NCBI RefSeq assembly: GCF_019900845.1
Contig: NZ_CP074570.1
Span: 2,666,001 to 2,730,000 of the forward strand
Source of the DNA: Paraneptunicella aestuarii
Lineage (GTDB): Bacteria; Pseudomonadota; Gammaproteobacteria; Enterobacterales; Alteromonadaceae
Reading direction: 5' to 3'
Length of the DNA stretch: 64,000 nucleotides
The notes under the pieces are model-generated. The model searched no databases. It was given only the letters and a program-made list of their open reading frames with translations, and was not told where the DNA came from. A program made the translations under genes and the position numbers. Positions 49,001 through 58,082 of this stretch are shown here, piece by piece; the first letter of the stretch is position 1; each line of letters opens with the position of its first letter.

Positions 49001-50824
49001 ATCAAAATTGCGCTCTGTACACACACCAAGCGTCTCTTTGCACACCCCCTGCGCTCGCAGATAACGGGCCAGACGATTCGACCTCGCATTCAGCTCACCA
49101 TAGCTCATCGACTCGCCATCAAAGTACAGCGCCACCCTATCCGGATTCTGTTGTACCTGACGCTCAAACAACTCATGCAGACATAAACCCTCCGGGTGAG
49201 CAACTTCTGTCTGGTTCCAACCAACAAGCATCTGCTCTCGCTCTGCCTCACTCAGCAGCGACAACTCGCCAACCTGCAAGTCCTCGCCGCCTCGCGCCAT
49301 CTGCTCCAGCACACGTTCAAAGTGTGACAGCATCTGACGCGACATCGAATCAGACAACACATCTCCATGGTAGTGGAATTCACATTCCAGACGACCATGC
49401 TCAAGCTTTGCCCTGACCAGCAACGCATATTCGGTTCGCTCATCCGAGCCCGCTCGACCAACAACAATACCCCCGTCCGATGCACTCGCACCTCCCGGAT
49501 GACCCGGCTGGTTCTCATACACCAGTAAACTGTCAAACAGTGCTGTACCAACGGGTATGGCCGTCAAACCCTGGATATCCGATAATGACAAATACTGATG
49601 CTCGTCACTCGCCACATTACGGCCATGAATGTCTACCAGCCACTGACCCAGCGACAACCCCTTGTCCACATCCACCACCACCGGTATCGTGTTGATGAAA
49701 AGACCAAGCATCCTCTCAACACCCCAAAGCGCTCCCGGTCGACCCGACACCACCGTACCAAACATCACCCGTTCACTACCGCTGTATCCCTGCAGCACAT
49801 ACGACCAGGCTCCCTGTAATAAACTGTTCATCGTGGTACGACTTGACTTCACCAGTGCCTGTAACTGCCCCGTTACCCTTTCTTCCAGCACAAAACCGGT
49901 CTCGCAAAAGTCATCGGCTGCTCCCTTCGATACTGGCAAATCATGGATAAAACGCGTCGGGGCCTCTATCCCCGATAGCCGCGAAGACCAAAACGCCTTC
50001 GCTTCCTCTTTGTCTCGTGACATCAGCCAACCAATGTAACTCTCATAGGGCGCTACCGCTGGGGGAGAAAAAACCTCTCCTGACTGTAAACCTCGATAAC
50101 GGCCCATAACCTCATCCAGCAACAGCGGCACACACCACCCATCCAGCAGTATATGGTGGTAGGTCCATAAAAAGTGTAAACGCTCATCTTCCAGGCGCAC
50201 CAATGTAATACGCATCAGGGGGGCCTGTGCAAAATCAAATCCCGCCTGTTTGTCTTGTGCATGTAATGCCAAAAGCCCCGAAGCCTGCTCCGACCCCGAC
50301 TGGCCTCGCCAGTCTTCGACATGCACCGGCAATGTCACTTCACGGCGTACCAGCTGATGTACATTACGGTTGTCCAGACCCACAAAACAGGTTCGTAAAA
50401 TAGCGTGCCGCGATACCGTCTGTTGCCATGCCTGTTGCAACAAACCGGTATCCACATGACCACTGAGCTCCATATAACTCTGGGATGTATACGATGAACC
50501 GTTACCATCCCACAGGCCGTGGAACAGCAAACCCGACTGCAGCGGCGTTGCCAGATAAAGATTTTCGGTATCAGGATATTGTTCGAACAACGCTTCCACC
50601 TCTTCGGTGGACAACGTTGCATGAGGAAAGTCAGAGGCGGTATACCCATGACCCGGGCTGAAAAACCTTATCAGCTCTTGCTTGTGCTCACGCAGTAAAA
50701 CCAGCAGCGACTCATCCAGGCGTTTCTCCGGGTCCAGTACCTTTAAACGCCCTTCTACCACTCCCACACTTATCCCTTTGGACTGACATAATGCTAATAA
50801 TTCTGTTGTACTAATTTCAGTCAT
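46019..50824 (-). CDS. NRPS, docking-C-A-T-E-like, beta-alanine-type (intact copy)
   Basis: 1601 aa. TubC-like docking domain (aa 1-50), C domain (HHILLDG at aa 223), A domain (YTSGSTGQPKG near 700), T domain (LGGTSL near 1103), then an E-like domain (HHLVLDG near 1289). The A domain has GFVDSVWE where Asp235 is usual. The pocket by eye is VDWVTSLADK, very close to the beta-alanine code VDWVxSLADK; loss of Asp235 fits a beta-amino acid. In the E-like domain the EGHGRE motif is replaced by LMRFGRE, so the catalytic Glu is lost. It lacks a thioesterase, so the chain must be passed on in trans. Its first 3.3 kb duplicate the gene at 52830-57649. Relative to that copy one Val codon is missing in TLVGVC. 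It has an AGGG ribosome site. Confidence 0.93.
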   Translation of the reverse strand: MTEISTTELLALCQSKGISVGVVEGRLKVLDPEKRLDESLLVLLREHKQELIRFFSPGHGYTASDFPHATLSTEEVEALFEQYPDTENLYLATPLQSGLLFHGLWDGNGSSYTSQSYMELSGHVDTGLLQQAWQQTVSRHAILRTCFVGLDNRNVHQLVRREVTLPVHVEDWRGQSGSEQASGLLALHAQDKQAGFDFAQAPLMRITLVRLEDERLHFLWTYHHILLDGWCVPLLLDEVMGRYRGLQSGEVFSPPAVAPYESYIGWLMSRDKEEAKAFWSSRLSGIEAPTRFIHDLPVSKGAADDFCETGFVLEERVTGQLQALVKSSRTTMNSLLQGAWSYVLQGYSGSERVMFGTVVSGRPGALWGVERMLGLFINTIPVVVDVDKGLSLGQWLVDIHGRNVASDEHQYLSLSDIQGLTAIPVGTALFDSLLVYENQPGHPGGASASDGGIVVGRAGSDERTEYALLVRAKLEHGRLECEFHYHGDVLSDSMSRQMLSHFERVLEQMARGGEDLQVGELSLLSEAEREQMLVGWNQTEVAHPEGLCLHELFERQVQQNPDRVALYFDGESMSYGELNARSNRLARYLRAQGVCKETLGVCTERNFDVVVSVLAVLKAGGAYVPLEPDYPLQRLGYMVGDAGLDYLLTQEAIAPRFEGLGSGHVLSVDSVSLEEVLREESSQDLGIEVGSDSLCYVIYTSGSTGQPKGVMAQHDGVLNRFYWMWREYPVCDGEVFCSKAALGFVDSVWELLGGLLSGCATVLLPREQVVEPTLFLDSLVTYGVTRLVVVPSMLEVLMEDEESFVGCLERLRYVTVSGEKPGVGVLRRFQGYGRDCCLLNLYGSSEVAADVTCYAYGESVDSRSLIGRPIDNMRVYVLDEGMQLCPVGVPGELYVSGPGVSRGYLGRDELTGSRFIESPFGEGGVYGRMFRTGDRVRYQPDGNLEFLGRVDGQIKIHGIRVETGEIEAVMLMHPEVENAVVVYYGPGNEAGIVPQLIAYVIPVKGFQTEEKRRALGRELKAWLGERLPMVMLPGGWQFLDSFPLNPNGKIDRAQLPLPDSSGHGENEYIAPVTETERLLCELWQEVMGVERVGTADNFFELGGTSLVAIRVISKAKKVGLSMTMQQLWQNQTIAELSAILGECRIEGSQDIKVDELSQIPLLPAQYRFFEGKNPNENHFNCATMCEVRVELNEDILRQVILFVLTKHDALRMVFHTDGTDWYQVVADVPETVPLEVINVYGDSDDDIDEQLKSHVQELQGSLNIRTGELTRFALFNLPNDRPQRLLFICHHLVLDGFSMEFILDELVNTYSTIAQGNPLPVVSDSSNYSNALKALKMMASDELKDEADYWISHIPDEMKKLPTDYVNSMQSNQFKTVHFFIDKWVGPEETQIIMHEIPAQEKVNSVAVVLHALSLFVAEWNEQSPMLIDLMRFGREVKDNKVDLSECLGWHAVTIPYFVDPSTSKNHREAIHKIHDGLESIPYSGTNLGLLKYLSGDENIRQRLKSKPHPELMLNFFPAESSSVQKEEPILKWLDFSLDPYVAPDNYNGYMLTIWVSEIGDRLGIGVQYSDKFYANESIGKLIDMFISQMEEVAQWFKLNR
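47508..50809 (-). repeat. 3.3-kb NRPS duplication, copy 1
   Basis: Near-identical to 54343-57643 (offset 6832-6835). It covers the docking, C and A domains and the T domain up to LGGTSL. Identity ends abruptly at the T-domain serine on one side and a few codons after the start on the other. The block is visibly GC-richer than the E-like tails, the GH57 gene and the other NRPSs. Confidence 0.95.
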
Positions 50825-50878
50825 TTGAACCCTTTTAGATTAAGTGTATAAATCAGCCACATTAATACTTGAACAACC

Positions 50879-50906
50879 AGGTTGGTGAATATAAACACCC
50901 TAACCT
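50879..50906. other. Hairpin between GH57-like gene and NRPS
   Basis: AGGTT-GGTG, loop aatataaa, CACC-CT-AACCT: a 9-bp stem with a 2-base bulge in the 212-bp gap. Read leftwards it follows the GH57-like gene and could attenuate transcription into the NRPS. No U tract follows in that direction. Confidence 0.35.
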
Positions 50907-51036
50907 ACATGATAAATTTTTTCTTATAAACAATATTTCCCGGTTTTCTGAATTTTGACTTCATAAATCCTCAGGTAAAGTGGGTTAATCAGCCCCCCCG
51001 AATCCAAGACTCACCTATTTGCATTACCACTGGTAT

Positions 51037-52833
51037 TTAAACATATACGCCATCTACCAATTTTCTGTCCCATAGATCCCATGGGTTATTAGGCTCCATG
51101 AAGAGTCGTTCTTCGGAGTCAATCAATTCAAATATTTCTTCAAGTAAGTCTGTTGCCTCGCACAAATGCCGATAGCCAATAGAGCATTGATAGTTCACTC
51201 CCGATTTTAAAATCGTTTTTGCACTCTGAATTTTCTTTTCAGCTTCTCTAATTTGAGGCTGAAGATGTGCACTATCACTCATTTTGAGTTGCTGAATCCT
51301 GCTGATAATCGGTTTGATTGCGCCATCATGCCAAGCAACATCTATAACGAAAGTGTTTTCATTAGATTCCTGATAGAAATCTGCCAGAATCCCATGCAGT
51401 TTCATTAATAATGTATAAGCTGGTTTAAGTCGGTAGACAGGTGGAAACCACCCATAAAAGCAGGACGTTTTAGTCACATCCAATAATGATGTTATCTGAT
51501 TGATCAGAACCTTTTGATGGTCACTTGCTTCGGACACAGGAGTCATATGCTCAAAAACATATGCCATATGTGCTGAAATCAAATCATAATGATAAGAGTA
51601 TGATTTCCAATTGGCGAAAGGCTCACATATGGTTCCATGAGAATATAAAAACTGGTTGTCCTTTATATCCTTAAGATAAGCATCTGCCAGCATCAACCCT
51701 GAACACCAAGAGCCTTTTAAAAGACTAACTGTCTGCTTTTTAATCTTGGTATTTTCAATTCCACGATAACTTTCGTTTAACGTACAAAATTGAAGCGATA
51801 AGTTTTCTTCTTTGGAATTTGCTTCGCAAATTCGACCAATAGCCTGGTTAATCAGTGGAAAGATTCTATGCGAACTACCAAGATACTCATGATCGGTAAA
51901 AAGCATAAGGCTATGATTAGCATCTTCCTGTCCTTCATCACTCTCGTTAATACTTAAAGATTTAACAATGTCTGCAAATTGCTCCGGATTAATACTGTTT
52001 CTTTCAGTGTGTTTAGAACGAGTGAATACGTCTTCGAACTCTAGAATTGAATTATCAACCGAGCCATCAAGCCTTGCATATTGAACATCTTGTCGGACCG
52101 AATTGTTTTTTCCTGTATTGCCAATGTTTTCATATTCCGACAGCCAGGACAGTAACGATATTGCACGATTGCGGTGAAAACAGCCTAATCTGCTTTGCTC
52201 ACCTTCTCTATCAAGAGAATAGAAGTTACCCGACCTCCGTCTGAAGCCACCCCGCGTATCCATATAGGTAGGATCTTCCAATACAAGATATTTAATACCA
52301 CAAGCTTGATATATCTCTATATCTCGTTCAGTTATACAACTTTCGGGAGGAAAGAAGCCCTGCACATCAGTAACACCAAAATGAACTTCGAACGCCCTAA
52401 GAATTTTTTCAACTTCGTTCCTGAAGTCATCTACACTAAGAAAAGGCATAATAGAATGATTATATGCGGTTCCTATCAACTCCAGTCGACCATTAGCTAC
52501 ATAATGCCGGGTATTCTGTAACATATTTCTTGCCATATCCCTAACCTGCATAATTTCCAACTCGCCAAGCGAAGTATTTCGTAGAAAGTTAAATGTTTCC
52601 TCCGACATTTCAGCTAAAGCCAGAAATTGTTCAATAGTTTGTCCAGATATACTAATAAAAGACTTAAAGTCCTTGTTGTCTCTAAATATTTTGTAAAATT
52701 CGCTAAAACCATTCACTGAATCTAAAATCCATTTGGAACATTGTGCTTTTTTGTCTTCACTGTAGTAATTATTTTCGTTAAGCACATAAGGTACATGTGA
52801 GTGCCATCCAAATTGTAATTGAGTTGTTTTCAT
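51037..52833 (-). CDS. Glycoside hydrolase family 57-like protein
   Basis: 598 aa, no signal peptide, so cytoplasmic. GH57 landmarks appear in order: WHSHVPY (aa 10-16), GTAYNHSIMPF (about 122-132), FFPPESC with the nucleophile-type Glu (about 161-167) and LFTDHEYLG with the acid/base-type Asp (about 312-320). GH57 enzymes are alpha-glucan hydrolases, glucanotransferases or branching enzymes. Residues 205-300 form a low-similarity insert, and the C-terminal third is helical. The ATG overlaps the stop of the upstream NRPS by ATGA, so it is translated with it and belongs to the cluster. A sugar-trimming or transfer role on the peptide is inferred. A housekeeping glycogen enzyme captured by the operon is the alternative. 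Confidence 0.75.
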   Translation of the reverse strand: MKTTQLQFGWHSHVPYVLNENNYYSEDKKAQCSKWILDSVNGFSEFYKIFRDNKDFKSFISISGQTIEQFLALAEMSEETFNFLRNTSLGELEIMQVRDMARNMLQNTRHYVANGRLELIGTAYNHSIMPFLSVDDFRNEVEKILRAFEVHFGVTDVQGFFPPESCITERDIEIYQACGIKYLVLEDPTYMDTRGGFRRRSGNFYSLDREGEQSRLGCFHRNRAISLLSWLSEYENIGNTGKNNSVRQDVQYARLDGSVDNSILEFEDVFTRSKHTERNSINPEQFADIVKSLSINESDEGQEDANHSLMLFTDHEYLGSSHRIFPLINQAIGRICEANSKEENLSLQFCTLNESYRGIENTKIKKQTVSLLKGSWCSGLMLADAYLKDIKDNQFLYSHGTICEPFANWKSYSYHYDLISAHMAYVFEHMTPVSEASDHQKVLINQITSLLDVTKTSCFYGWFPPVYRLKPAYTLLMKLHGILADFYQESNENTFVIDVAWHDGAIKPIISRIQQLKMSDSAHLQPQIREAEKKIQSAKTILKSGVNYQCSIGYRHLCEATDLLEEIFELIDSEERLFMEPNNPWDLWDRKLVDGVYV

Positions 52834-55800
52834 GATTTATTCCCCGTTTTACTAACTACCGCTGTTTGCATCATCAAAGCTTCTGAAAAAAGCTCACGTA
52901 ATGCATTTTCAAAACACTGATGCAACATTTGAATGCTGTCTTCATAGTGAATTTCAACAACGTAATTCCACCCTATACTTACCGCATCCGAAGACACATG
53001 ACATGTAACACACAGAATATGTTCACGCACTTTAGAACCCGTGACCCTATATTCTTGTTGGTGATTTTGTTCTTCATTAATTGATCGAACCAAATGTGTG
53101 GGGCTCTCAAATTCCGATGAGGATTCGGCTTGGCTTGTTATATCTTCAAAGTAGTTAAAATTAACCTGAGGCTCAGGTATGGCAAGCATTTTTTCTCTAA
53201 CGGCTTTGTCTTTGTGACAATACCGCAACAAACCTAAACTATTATCGTTCGGTACAGCCTTAAGTTGCTCTGAAATAAACCCTATAGTATCCAGGGATAC
53301 CAGATCACTTTCAGTTTTGATAAGAACCGGAGTGAGATGAGACAACCATCCTACGGTTTGACTTAAATCCAGAGTCACATCTGAATTCATACGACCGTTC
53401 TGAATCAAATTAAGATATATTGCCTGCTGTCCTGACCATCGGCGAAACCCTAATACCAAAGCTGCGACAGCAAGCGCATGATAATCTATTTTGACCCTGG
53501 AAAGAGGTAAGGGGATTTTTTGTTTTATTTCACTTACCCGCCAGCTAGTGATACCAAGGTTATCTTTATCCAGTGGGATGGTTAATGCTTGAGATGTTGC
53601 TAATTTCTGCCAGTATTCGCCATGACTAATGCAGATTTCCGAATTTGCATACTCAACCAGAGACATCGCATATTTGCGATAACTTCCCGACTGATAAGGT
53701 AAATCTTCGTCACGCTCTGTTACCTGGCAAACATAATAATAAAAAGCTTCTTCCATAAGCAGGTCGAAAGATATTGCATCCACAACATAATGATGAATTG
53801 CAAGCAATATTCGGCTAATACCTTCTTGTTCAGATTGTAATAAAGCAACTTGAATTAACGGACCTGCCTCAATATCAGATCGGTTTTCCATAATAGTTTT
53901 CAATTCAGATACTTTACGAAAACTGTCTTCTTTACCTTGGCAATTGAATACCTCAAAAGAAAGGTTGTTATCACCCGAAATCAAAATATTAACCCAGGAG
54001 TTATTTTCCCTTTTTTTGAATCTTAGCCTGAGCGCTTCGTGTCTGTTGATGACTTTTGAAATAGCCTTTTTAAGAACTTCAGGAGCAAAAATCTCTGAAC
54101 CTTGTAATAAATCCCAGTATATCCATTTATTCCAACTTCCGTTTGCTCCATTTAGGCTAAAAGCAATATTTGGAGTCAAAGGGAGATATGTTGCTTCATC
54201 CTCAACATCATTACGATGAGGCAAGGATTCCTGCTGATAGATAAAGTTCACCAAATCACTTAACAATGGATTTTCATAGGCAGCTTTAACACTAATAGAT
54301 AATCCTTTTCGAGCCGCCCGACGAGTCATGGTAATGATGGTGAGTGAAGTTCCCCCCAACTCAAAAAAGTTGTCTGCAGTCCCTACTCGCTCAACACCCA
54401 TAACTTCCTGCCATAACTCACATAACAACCGTTCAGTCTCGGTCACCGGAGCAATATATTCATTCTCTCCATGTCCACTACTGTCCGGTAACGGTAATTG
54501 TGCCCGGTCTATTTTTCCATTGGGGTTCAATGGAAAACTGTCCAGAAATTGCCAGCCACCCGGCAACATAACCATCGGTAAACGCTCACCAAGCCACGCT
54601 TTTAACTCTCGCCCCAGTGCCCTCCGTTTCTCCTCTGTCTGAAAACCCTTAACCGGAATAACATAGGCGATTAGCTGAGGCACAATACCCCTCGTTCCCC
54701 GGCCCGTAATACACAACCACCGCATTCTCAACCTCAGGATGCATCAACATGACCGCTTCTATCTCACCGGTTTCTACCCGGATACCATGAATTTTAATCT
54801 GTCCGTCAACCCGTCCTAAAAACTCAAGGTTCCCATCAGGCTGATAACGAACACGGTCTCCCGTACGAAACATCCGACCATAAACTCCTCCCTCTCCAAA
54901 CGGGCTCTCAATAAAACGCGACCCCGTCAGCTCATCACGGCCCAGATAACCTCGCGACACACCAGGACCCGATACATACAACTCACCAGGAACACCCACC
55001 GGACACAACTGCATTCCCTCATCAAGCACATACACTCGCATGTTGTCTATCGGACGACCTATCAGACTCCGGCTATCTACACTCTCACCATAGGCATAAC
55101 AGGTCACATCTGCCGCCACCTCCGAACTACCGTAAAGGTTCAGCAAACAACAATCTCTCCCATAACCCTGAAATCGCCTCAACACACCCACTCCCGGCTT
55201 CTCTCCACTCACCGTCACATAACGCAACCGCTCCAGACAACCGACAAACGACTCTTCATCCTCCATCAAAACCTCAAGCATCGACGGAACAACAACCAGG
55301 CGCGTCACACCATATGTCACCAGTGAATCCAAAAACAAGGTGGGCTCCACGACCTGCTCTCGCGGTAACAATACCGTCGCACAACCCGATAACAAACCTC
55401 CCAGCAACTCCCATACCGAATCCACAAAACCCAGTGCCGCCTTGCTACAAAACACCTCTCCATCACAAACAGGATATTCACGCCACATCCAGTAAAACGG
55501 TTCAACACACCATCATGCTGCGCCATCACACCCTTGGGCTGACCCGTCGAGCCTGACGTGTAAATCACATAACACAGTGAATCCGACCCAACCTCAATCC
55601 CCAGGTCCTGCGATGACTCCTCTCGCAAGACCTCTTCCAGTGACACCGAATCCACCGACAACACATGCCCTGAACCCAGGCCTTCAAAACGGGGCGCTAT
55701 CGCCTCCTGCGTCAACAAATAATCCAGTCCCGCATCGCCCACCATATATCCCAAACGCTGCAACGGGTAATCCGGCTCCAATGGGACATACGCCCCTCCC

Positions 55801-57649
55801 GCCTTCAACACCGCAAGCACCGACACCACCACATCAAAATTGCGCTCTGTACACACACCAACAAGCGTCTCTTTGCACACCCCCTGCGCTCGCAGATAAC
55901 GGGCCAGACGATTCGACCTCGCATTCAGCTCACCATAGCTCATCGACTCGCCATCAAAGTACAGCGCCACCCTATCCGGATTCTGTTGTACCTGACGCTC
56001 AAACAACTCATGCAGACATAAACCCTCCGGGTGAGCAACTTCTGTCTGGTTCCAACCAACAAGCATCTGCTCTCGCTCTGCCTCACTCAGCAGCGACAAC
56101 TCGCCAACCTGCAAGTCCTCGCCGCCTCGCGCCATCTGCTCCAGCACACGTTCAAAGTGTGACAGCATCTGACGCGACATCGAATCAGACAACACATCTC
56201 CATGGTAGTGGAATTCACATTCCAGACGACCATGCTCAAGCTTTGCCCTGACCAGCAACGCATATTCGGTTCGCTCATCCGAGCCCGCTCGACCAACAAC
56301 AATACCCCCGTCCGATGCACTCGCACCTCCCGGATGACCCGGCTGGTTCTCATACACCAGTAAACTGTCAAACAGTGCTGTACCAACGGGTATGGCCGTC
56401 AAACCCTGGATATCCGATAATGACAAATACTGATGCTCGTCACTCGCCACATTACGGCCATGAATGTCTACCAGCCACTGACCCAGCGACAACCCCTTGT
56501 CCACATCCACCACCACCGGTATCGTGTTGATGAAAAGACCAAGCATCCTCTCAACACCCCAAAGCGCTCCCGGTCGACCCGACACCACCGTACCAAACAT
56601 CACCCGTTCACTACCGCTGTATCCCTGCAGCACATACGACCAGGCTCCCTGTAATAAACTGTTCATCGTGGTACGACTTGACTTCACCAGTGCCTGTAAC
56701 TGCCCGTTACCCTTTCTTCCAGCACAAAACCGGTCTCGCAAAAGTCATCGGCTGCTCCCTTCGATACTGGCAAATCATGGATAAAACGCGTCGGGGCCTC
56801 TATCCCCGATAGCCGCGAAGACCAAAACGCCTTCGCTTCCTCTTTGTCTCGTGACATCAGCCAACCAATGTAACTCTCATAGGGCGCTACCGCTGGGGGA
56901 GAAAAAACCTCTCCTGACTGTAAACCTCGATAACGGCCCATAACCTCATCCAGCAACAGCGGCACACACCACCCATCCAGCAGTATATGGTGGTAGGTCC
57001 ATAAAAAGTGTAAACGCTCATCTTCCAGGCGCACCAATGTAATACGCATCAGGGGGGCCTGTGCAAAATCAAATCCCGCCTGTTTGTCTTGTGCATGTAA
57101 TGCCAAAAGCCCCGAAGCCTGCTCCGACCCCGACTGGCCTCGCCAGTCTTCGACATGCACCGGCAATGTCACTTCACGGCGTACCAGCTGATGTACATTA
57201 CGGTTGTCCAGACCCACAAAACAGGTTCGTAAAATAGCGTGCCGCGATACCGTCTGTTGCCATGCCTGTTGCAACAAACCGGTATCCACATGACCACTGA
57301 GCTCCATATAACTCTGGGATGTATACGATGAACCGTTACCATCCCACAGGCCGTGGAACAGCAAACCCGACTGCAGCGGCGTTGCCAGATAAAGATTTTC
57401 GGTATCAGGATATTGTTCGAACAACGCTTCCACCTCTTCGGTGGACAACGTTGCATGAGGAAAGTCAGAGGCGGTATACCCATGACCCGGGCTGAAAAAC
57501 CTTATCAGCTCTTGCTTGTGCTCACGCAGTAAAACCAGCAGCGACTCATCCAGGCGTTTCTCCGGGTCCAGTACCTTTAAACGCCCTTCTACCACTCCCA
57601 CACTTATCCCTTTGGACTGACATAATGCTAATAATTCTGTTGTTTTCAT
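52830..57649 (-). pseudogene. NRPS, docking-C-A-T-E-like, beta-alanine-type, with three frameshifts
   Basis: Second copy of the 46019-50824 gene. Order: docking (from 57649, MKTTELLAL), C, A with the same GFVDSVWE pocket region, T (LGGTSL near 54340), and a different E-like domain (to 52830). The frame breaks three times relative to the intact copy: two bases (GC) lost near 54690, one A lost from a run at 55494-55497, and one C lost at 56703-56705. The E-like tail has HHYVVDA instead of HHxxxDG, and LIQNGRM in place of EGHGRE, so epimerase activity is unlikely. The tail itself is an intact frame and overlaps the GH57-like start. Decay or sequencing error in a collapsed repeat are both possible; errors at short runs favour checking the reads. 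Confidence 0.85.
54343..57643 (-). repeat. 3.3-kb NRPS duplication, copy 2
   Basis: Partner of 47508-50809. Differences seen by eye are almost only indels: minus 2 near 54690, minus 1 near 55494, plus 3 near 55858 (retains the Val codon) and minus 1 near 56703. The lack of substitutions indicates a recent duplication or conversion. Confidence 0.95.
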
Positions 57650-57922
57650 TTAGATCACTTGTCTTTTTAATCGCCATGAAGGAAATACAAATTTCCTATT
57701 AAATTTTCGAATAAAGACTCAGTGATGGAATCCAGACAGGAGGCAGGGCATTAAGATTAAACCAGGTACAATACCAAAAAGCATGAGCAGAATTCCCTGA
57801 TTAAAACATTTCCATCAATGAGCTTTTTAGATCAACTACAATAACTGCCAAATCTTTGAAAAGGACGCCTATTCTGGTAAAAAACCGCCCTAACGTCCAG
57901 ATATTTCTCCTTCTTTCTTTTC
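57650..57922. other. Non-coding stretch upstream of the frameshifted NRPS
   Basis: I see no gene. It should contain the leader of the minus-strand NRPS. The start at 57649 lacks a clear ribosome site. The AT-rich composition contrasts with the GC-rich NRPS block that begins at 57643. Confidence 0.5.
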
Positions 57923-58082
57923 TCACACCTCCAAGCTGGAATTATCTTTTTCTACCTTATCAATAACATATACTTCTGCTGAATTAATTAATATCTCATC
58001 GTTCAAAATGGATAAGTTACCCACCTGTGGTACCGTTAACACTGAATGGTGGCTACCTGGAGTATCCGCTATTTCATAAAAT
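57923..58082 (-). pseudogene. Truncated C-terminus resembling an NRPS thioesterase
   Basis: A minus-strand open frame runs from the edge of the IS30 element to a TGA at 57923. It includes PGSHHSVLTVPQVGNL, which fits the end of type I thioesterases (G-x-H-x3-[LM]-x2-P-x-V-x2-L) where the catalytic His sits. About 52 codons remain and there is no start. It is best explained as the tail of a gene cut by IS30 insertion with loss of the rest. The match is by motif only; another alpha/beta hydrolase or an unrelated protein is possible. Confidence 0.45.

Noticed and set aside
48481..49416. 311-aa plus-strand Pro/Thr-rich open frame (and its partner at 55577-56251)
   Set aside because: It lies wholly antisense to the A and C domains of the duplicated NRPS. 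The Pro-rich composition is the shadow of GC-rich codons on the other strand.
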